Of a stretch of DNA of 17,101 bases, positions 14,338 to 17,101 are shown in pieces. The notes beneath the pieces were generated by a model, which searched no databases, was not told where the DNA came from, and saw only the letters and a program-made list of their open reading frames with translations. Every line of letters starts with the position of its first letter. Positions within the stretch are counted from its first letter, which is position 1. The stretch lies in the NCBI GenBank assembly GCA_016215085.1, contig JACRMD010000324.1, positions 1 through 17,101 of the forward strand, written 5' to 3'. This stretch comes from Solirubrobacterales bacterium (GTDB taxonomy: Bacteria > Actinomycetota > Thermoleophilia > Solirubrobacterales > Solirubrobacteraceae). The translations under genes and the position numbers were made by a program.

Positions 14338-14433
14338 CGGCGACGGCCGGCGGCTGCGCCGCCGCTGCGCACGGCCACGGCGGCTGCGCCGCCGCTGCGC
14401 ACGGCCACGACGCGCGACTTACGCGACAGCCTC
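14237..14433. repeat. Right arm of the long inverted repeat (native IS right end)
   Basis: It contains the last 34 transposase codons, the stop at 14335-14337 and about 96 non-coding bases to the terminus. It matches the left arm in reverse complement. The outer 25 bases would be the IS terminal inverted repeat. Confidence 0.88.
14349..14408. repeat. Two tandem copies of a 30-base unit in the IS right end
   Basis: Positions 14349-14378 and 14379-14408 are identical. The unit starts GGCGGCTGCGCC and ends GCACGGCCAC, and is internally self-complementary (GGCGGCTGCG/CGCCGC). The left arm has one copy only, so the duplication or loss happened after the arms were copied. Confidence 0.95.
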
Positions 14434-14686
14434 ACGCGGAAGCGACAGCCCCCGTGCGAGCGCGTCTCCCGTCCCGCCCCCACGCCCGTGTCGCGGCGAT
14501 GCGCGATGTCGTCATCCGGCGTGGAGCTCGAAGCGCGGTGGTCGATGCCACGACGCCGAGGCGCAGGCCGCAGCGACGCAGGAGGCGCAGGCCGGGGCGC
14601 CGACCGCTGAGCGCGGGCGCAGCGGCGGTGGCGAGCGTCGCGCAGCGCCGCAGACCACCACGCCGGGGCCCAGCCCCGAGACGACG
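14434..14686. other. Non-coding stretch downstream of glmM
   Basis: I see no gene in these 253 bases between the IS end and the glmM stop. The stretch includes a 13-base direct repeat, GAGGCGCAGGCCG, at 14558-14570 and 14582-14594. A 9-base repeat of the IS tip, GCGACAGCC, occurs at 14423-14431 and 14442-14450. No T-tract terminator follows glmM. Confidence 0.5.
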
Positions 14687-16012
14687 CTAGGCGGCGGAGT
14701 TCGCCGAAGCCTCGACGACGCCCACGAGCCGCGCGGTGACCGCCTCGGCCTCGTCGTCGGTGGGCGCCTCGACCATCACGCGCACGGGCTGCTCGGTGCC
14801 CGAGGGCCGGACGAGCACGCGGCCGCGGCCTTCGAGCGACGAGGACTCGCGCGCGATCGCGTCGGCGAGCTCGGCCGAGGCCATTGCCGCGTCGCGGTCG
14901 CCGACGGGCACGTTGACCAGCCGCTGCGGGAGCTTCTCCATCGCCCCGCGCTGTGCGAGGTCGCCGCCCTGGAGCGCCTCGAGCGTCAGCAGCGCGCTGG
15001 CGATGCCGTCGCCCGAGGGCACGAAGCCCATGTCGATGATGTGGCCCGACTGCTCGCCGCCGAGCGCCCAGCCGCGGTCGCGCAGGGCCTCGAGCACGTA
15101 GCGGTCGCCCACCGCGGTCGTCGCGACGTTGATGCCGGCGGCGGCCATCGCGGTGTGGAAGCCGTAGTTCGTCATGACCGTCACGGCGACGCCGTCGCCG
15201 GGCAGCCGGCCGCGCTCGCGCAGGTCGTGCGCGGCCAGCGCGATCAGCTCGTCGCCGTCGACGACCACGCCGTTGCGGTCCACCGCCAGCATCCGGTCGC
15301 CGTCGCCGTCGAAGGCGAAGCCGAGGTCGTGGCGGCCGTCGAGGACCGCCTGGCGCACGAGGTCCAGGTGCGTGGATCCGCAGCCCAGGTTGATGTTGCG
15401 CCCGTCGGGCTCGTCGGCGAGCACGGTGACCGAGGCGCCCAGGCGGCGGAAGATCTCCGGCGCCGCGCGGTAGGTCGCGCCGTTGGCGCAGTCCAGGACG
15501 ACGTCGACGCCCGTGAGGTCGAGGTCGGCGAAGCGGACCTGCAGCTCGCGGAGGTAGTCCTCGAGCGTCCCGTGCAGCGCGCGCACGCGGCCGATGTGGC
15601 CGGCGGGCGACTCCTCGGACTCCATCCGGCGCTCGATCGACGCCTCGGTGGCGTCCGACAGCTTGAAGCCGTCGGGCCCGAAGAACTTGATCCCGTTGTC
15701 CCGGTACGGGTTGTGCGACGCCGAGATGACGACCGCGAGGTCGAACTTGTAGCGCCCGAGCAGCAGCGGCGCGGCCGGCGTCGGCAGGACGCCGCCGAGC
15801 AGCACGTCGCCGCCCGCGGAGGTGACGCCCGCCGCCAGCGCGGCCTCGAGCATCTCCCCCGACTCGCGCGTGTCGCGGACGACGAGCACGCGCGGGCGGT
15901 CGGCCGGCGACTCGAGGGTCACCGCACGGCCGAGCGCCAGTGCGAGCTCGGCCGTGAGGACCTGTCCGGCGACGCCACGGACGCCGTCGGTTCCGAAGAG
16001 CCGCCGGCTCAT
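14687..16012 (-). CDS. glmM: Phosphoglucosamine mutase
   Basis: The 441-aa enzyme converts glucosamine 6-phosphate to glucosamine 1-phosphate for UDP-GlcNAc and peptidoglycan synthesis in the cytoplasm. The start motif RRLFGTDGVRGVAG is followed by the phosphoserine loop ISASHNPYRDNGIKFFG, with Ser99 as the phosphorylated residue. The Mg2+ loop DGDGDR (235-240, with Asp235, Asp237 and Asp239) and the C-terminal phosphate-binding loop RPSGTEQPVRV (402-412) are intact. The length is normal for GlmM and shorter than phosphomannomutase/PGM relatives. It lies 20 bases downstream of rpsI in the order rplM-rpsI-glmM, common in actinobacteria, so it probably shares the ribosomal protein transcript. 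The ATG at 16010-16012 has only a weak ribosome binding site. Confidence 0.97.
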   Translation of the reverse strand: MSRRLFGTDGVRGVAGQVLTAELALALGRAVTLESPADRPRVLVVRDTRESGEMLEAALAAGVTSAGGDVLLGGVLPTPAAPLLLGRYKFDLAVVISASHNPYRDNGIKFFGPDGFKLSDATEASIERRMESEESPAGHIGRVRALHGTLEDYLRELQVRFADLDLTGVDVVLDCANGATYRAAPEIFRRLGASVTVLADEPDGRNINLGCGSTHLDLVRQAVLDGRHDLGFAFDGDGDRMLAVDRNGVVVDGDELIALAAHDLRERGRLPGDGVAVTVMTNYGFHTAMAAAGINVATTAVGDRYVLEALRDRGWALGGEQSGHIIDMGFVPSGDGIASALLTLEALQGGDLAQRGAMEKLPQRLVNVPVGDRDAAMASAELADAIARESSSLEGRGRVLVRPSGTEQPVRVMVEAPTDDEAEAVTARLVGVVEASANSAA

Positions 16013-16032
16013 GGGAAAACCAGCCGGGACGG

Positions 16033-16830
16033 CTAGCGCTTGGAGAACTGCGGCCGCTTGCGGGCCTTCTTCAGGCCGGCCTTCTTGCGCTCCTTGACGC
16101 GCGCGTCGCGCGTCAGGAAGCCGCGGCGCTTGAGCTCGGTGCGCAGGTTCGGGTCGGCCTCGAGCAGGGCGCGCGAGATGCCGTGGCGCAGGGCGCCGGC
16201 CTGGGCGCTGACGCCGCCGCCGTGCATGCGGGCGATGACGTCCATGCGGTCCTCGTAGCCGACGGTCTCCAGCGGCTGGCGGATCGTGCGCTGCAGCGTG
16301 TCGCGCGGGAAGAACTCGTTCAGCGTGCGGCCGTTGATCGTGTACGAGCCGGTGCCGGGCTTGAGGATCACGCGGGCGACCGCCGTCTTGCGCTTGCCGG
16401 TCGCGCGGTAGCGCGCGTCGGCGGCCAGCTGGATCTGGGCCGCGATCGGGCCCTCGTCGACGACGTCCTCCTCGGAGACGGGGGCCTCCTCGGCCTCCTC
16501 GTCGTCCTCGGCGTAGCGGTCGCGGGCCTCGTCGCCGTCGATGACGATGTCGACCTCGAGGTCGGCGCCGGGGATGGCCGGCTTCTCGCGCGGGGCGGCC
16601 GGCTCCTCCTCGTACTCCTCCTCGACGTCCTCGGCGTCGGCGGCCTGCGGCACGGCCTGGGCGGCGGCGGCCTCCTCGGGCGCGGGCTGCTCGGCCTCGG
16701 CGGCCGGCTGCTCGGCCGGGGCGGCGGCCTCGGCCTCGGCGGGCGCCTCGGGCGCCTGCTCCTCGGCGGCGGCCTCGGGCTGCTGCGGGGCCTGCTCGTC
16801 CTCGGGCGGGGTCTGGTTCTCGTCGGACAT
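16033..16830 (-). CDS. rpsI: 30S ribosomal protein S9 with long acidic N-terminal extension
   Basis: The conserved S9 core occupies residues 139-265. It begins [23 protein letters not shown], includes [16 protein letters not shown] and [28 protein letters not shown], and ends with the basic tail [12 protein letters not shown] that reaches the P-site tRNA. All key features are intact. The first 138 residues are an unusual acidic, low-complexity region rich in Ala, Glu and Pro (runs such as EEYEEEP and [21 protein letters not shown]). Streptomyces and mycobacterial S9 carry shorter acidic leaders, so this is an expanded version of a clade feature. The ATG at 16828-16830 is two bases from the rplM stop. 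No other plausible start closer to the core was seen, and the acidic region has no stop, so I treat it as translated. Confidence 0.95.
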   Translation of the reverse strand: MSDENQTPPEDEQAPQQPEAAAEEQAPEAPAEAEAAAPAEQPAAEAEQPAPEEAAAAQAVPQAADAEDVEEEYEEEPAAPREKPAIPGADLEVDIVIDGDEARDRYAEDDEEAEEAPVSEEDVVDEGPIAAQIQLAADARYRATGKRKTAVARVILKPGTGSYTINGRTLNEFFPRDTLQRTIRQPLETVGYEDRMDVIARMHGGGVSAQAGALRHGISRALLEADPNLRTELKRRGFLTRDARVKERKKAGLKKARKRPQFSKR

Positions 16831-16832
16831 GA

Positions 16833-17101
16833 CTAGAGGTTGATCTCCAGGGGCTTGGGCTGCTGCGCGACGTGCGGGTGCTCCGGACCGGCGTAGACCT
16901 TGAGCTTGGTCAGCTGCTTGCGGGCCAGCCGGTTGCGGGGGAGCATGCCCTTGACCGCGAGCCGGATGACCTCCTCCGGCCGCCGGTCGAGCATCTCGTT
17001 GAGCGTGCGCGACTTGATGCCGCCCGGGTAGCCCGAGTGGCGGTAGTAGCGCTTCTCCTCGCGCTTGTTGCCGGTCACCGAGATCTTCCCGGCGTTGACG
17101 A
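16833..17101 (-). CDS. rplM: 50S ribosomal protein L13, C-terminal part
   Basis: The frame enters from the right edge at [27 protein letters not shown] and runs through [48 protein letters not shown] to a TAG at 16833-16835. The [10 protein letters not shown] and [13 protein letters not shown] signatures are diagnostic of L13, an early-assembly protein of the large subunit. About 60 residues at the N-terminus lie outside the window. It is the upstream gene of the rplM-rpsI-glmM operon, with its stop two bases before the rpsI ATG. The last residues, [10 protein letters not shown], are a normal short tail. Confidence 0.97.
   Translation of the reverse strand, partial: VNAGKISVTGNKREEKRYYRHSGYPGGIKSRTLNEMLDRRPEEVIRLAVKGMLPRNRLARKQLTKLKVYAGPEHPHVAQQPKPLEINL

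Larger units (their letters stand above)
13533..14433. mobile_element. Rearranged IS1182-like element, left end replaced by an inverted copy of its right end
   Basis: Both ends carry the same sequence in opposite orientation. The arms are 13533-13694 (162 bases) and 14237-14433 (197 bases). They are identical base for base except for one 5-base and one 30-base extra segment in the right arm. The outer tip reads GAGGCTGTCGCGTAAGTCGC inward from each side. The right arm includes the transposase 3' end; the left arm carries the same piece backwards. The 5' half of the transposase and the true left terminus are missing. I see no target-site duplication (flanks ...CCATG and ACGCG...). A deletion-inversion or attempted nested transposition is the likely origin. 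Confidence 0.8.

Noticed and set aside
14349..14408. Possible CRISPR-like repeat pair
   Set aside because: The two 30-base units touch without a spacer and occur only twice, so it is a tandem duplication.
14166..14483. A minus-strand frame similar to the frame starting at 13558
   Set aside because: The similarity is caused by the inverted duplication of the IS end, not by a repeated gene.
14189..16036. A 615-codon plus-strand frame over the IS end and glmM
   Set aside because: It is antisense to glmM, whose phosphoserine and metal loops are clear. A part reading EAQAAATQEAQAGAP looked like a protein tail but has no stop before glmM and no start.

Overview
The window is very GC-rich DNA from a bacterial chromosome. 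The conserved order rplM-rpsI-glmM at the right end, an S9 protein with an acidic N-terminal tail, GTG/TTG starts, TANNNT-like -10 boxes and paired DUF1326/DUF2182 genes all point to an actinobacterium. A deep-branching Solirubrobacterales/Thermoleophilia-type genome is my best guess; it is inferred from gene content and not proven.

Layout, left to right. (1) The 3' end of a GT4 trehalose-synthase-like glycosyltransferase, running off the left edge. (2) A leftward, translationally coupled operon at 2098-682: an ArsR-type repressor, an SRPBCC/AHSA1 protein and a RibD-C/DHFR-like reductase. A palindromic operator lies directly upstream of the ArsR gene. (3) A rightward Cys-rich group at 2195-4292: a frameshifted DUF1326 gene, an intact DUF1326 gene and a DUF2182 membrane protein that overlaps it. 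(4) A VOC protein convergent with a cupin, their stop codons overlapping. (5) A rightward operon at 5290-9700: a zinc-independent MDR oxidoreductase, a GH15 glucoamylase/trehalase-like enzyme and glucose-6-phosphate dehydrogenase (zwf). With the glycosyltransferase at the left edge this suggests trehalose or alpha-glucan turnover feeding the pentose phosphate pathway. (6) Two small membrane proteins transcribed divergently, then a second MDR oxidoreductase. (7) An accessory stretch at about 11.9-14.7 kb. It holds a 433-aa protein of unknown function with a glycine-zipper hydrophobic segment and helical, charged C-terminal regions, in DNA that looks less GC-biased than its neighbours. Next to it is a broken IS1182-like element whose left end has been replaced by an inverted copy of its right end. 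(8) The leftward housekeeping operon rplM-rpsI-glmM.

The most notable points are the ArsR operator/promoter with a predicted leaderless GTG start, the DUF1326-DUF1326-DUF2182 Cys-rich cassette with one frameshifted member, the glycine-zipper protein beside the IS remnant, the end-duplicated IS, and the roughly 138-residue acidic extension on S9. I saw no tRNA, rRNA or CRISPR array.
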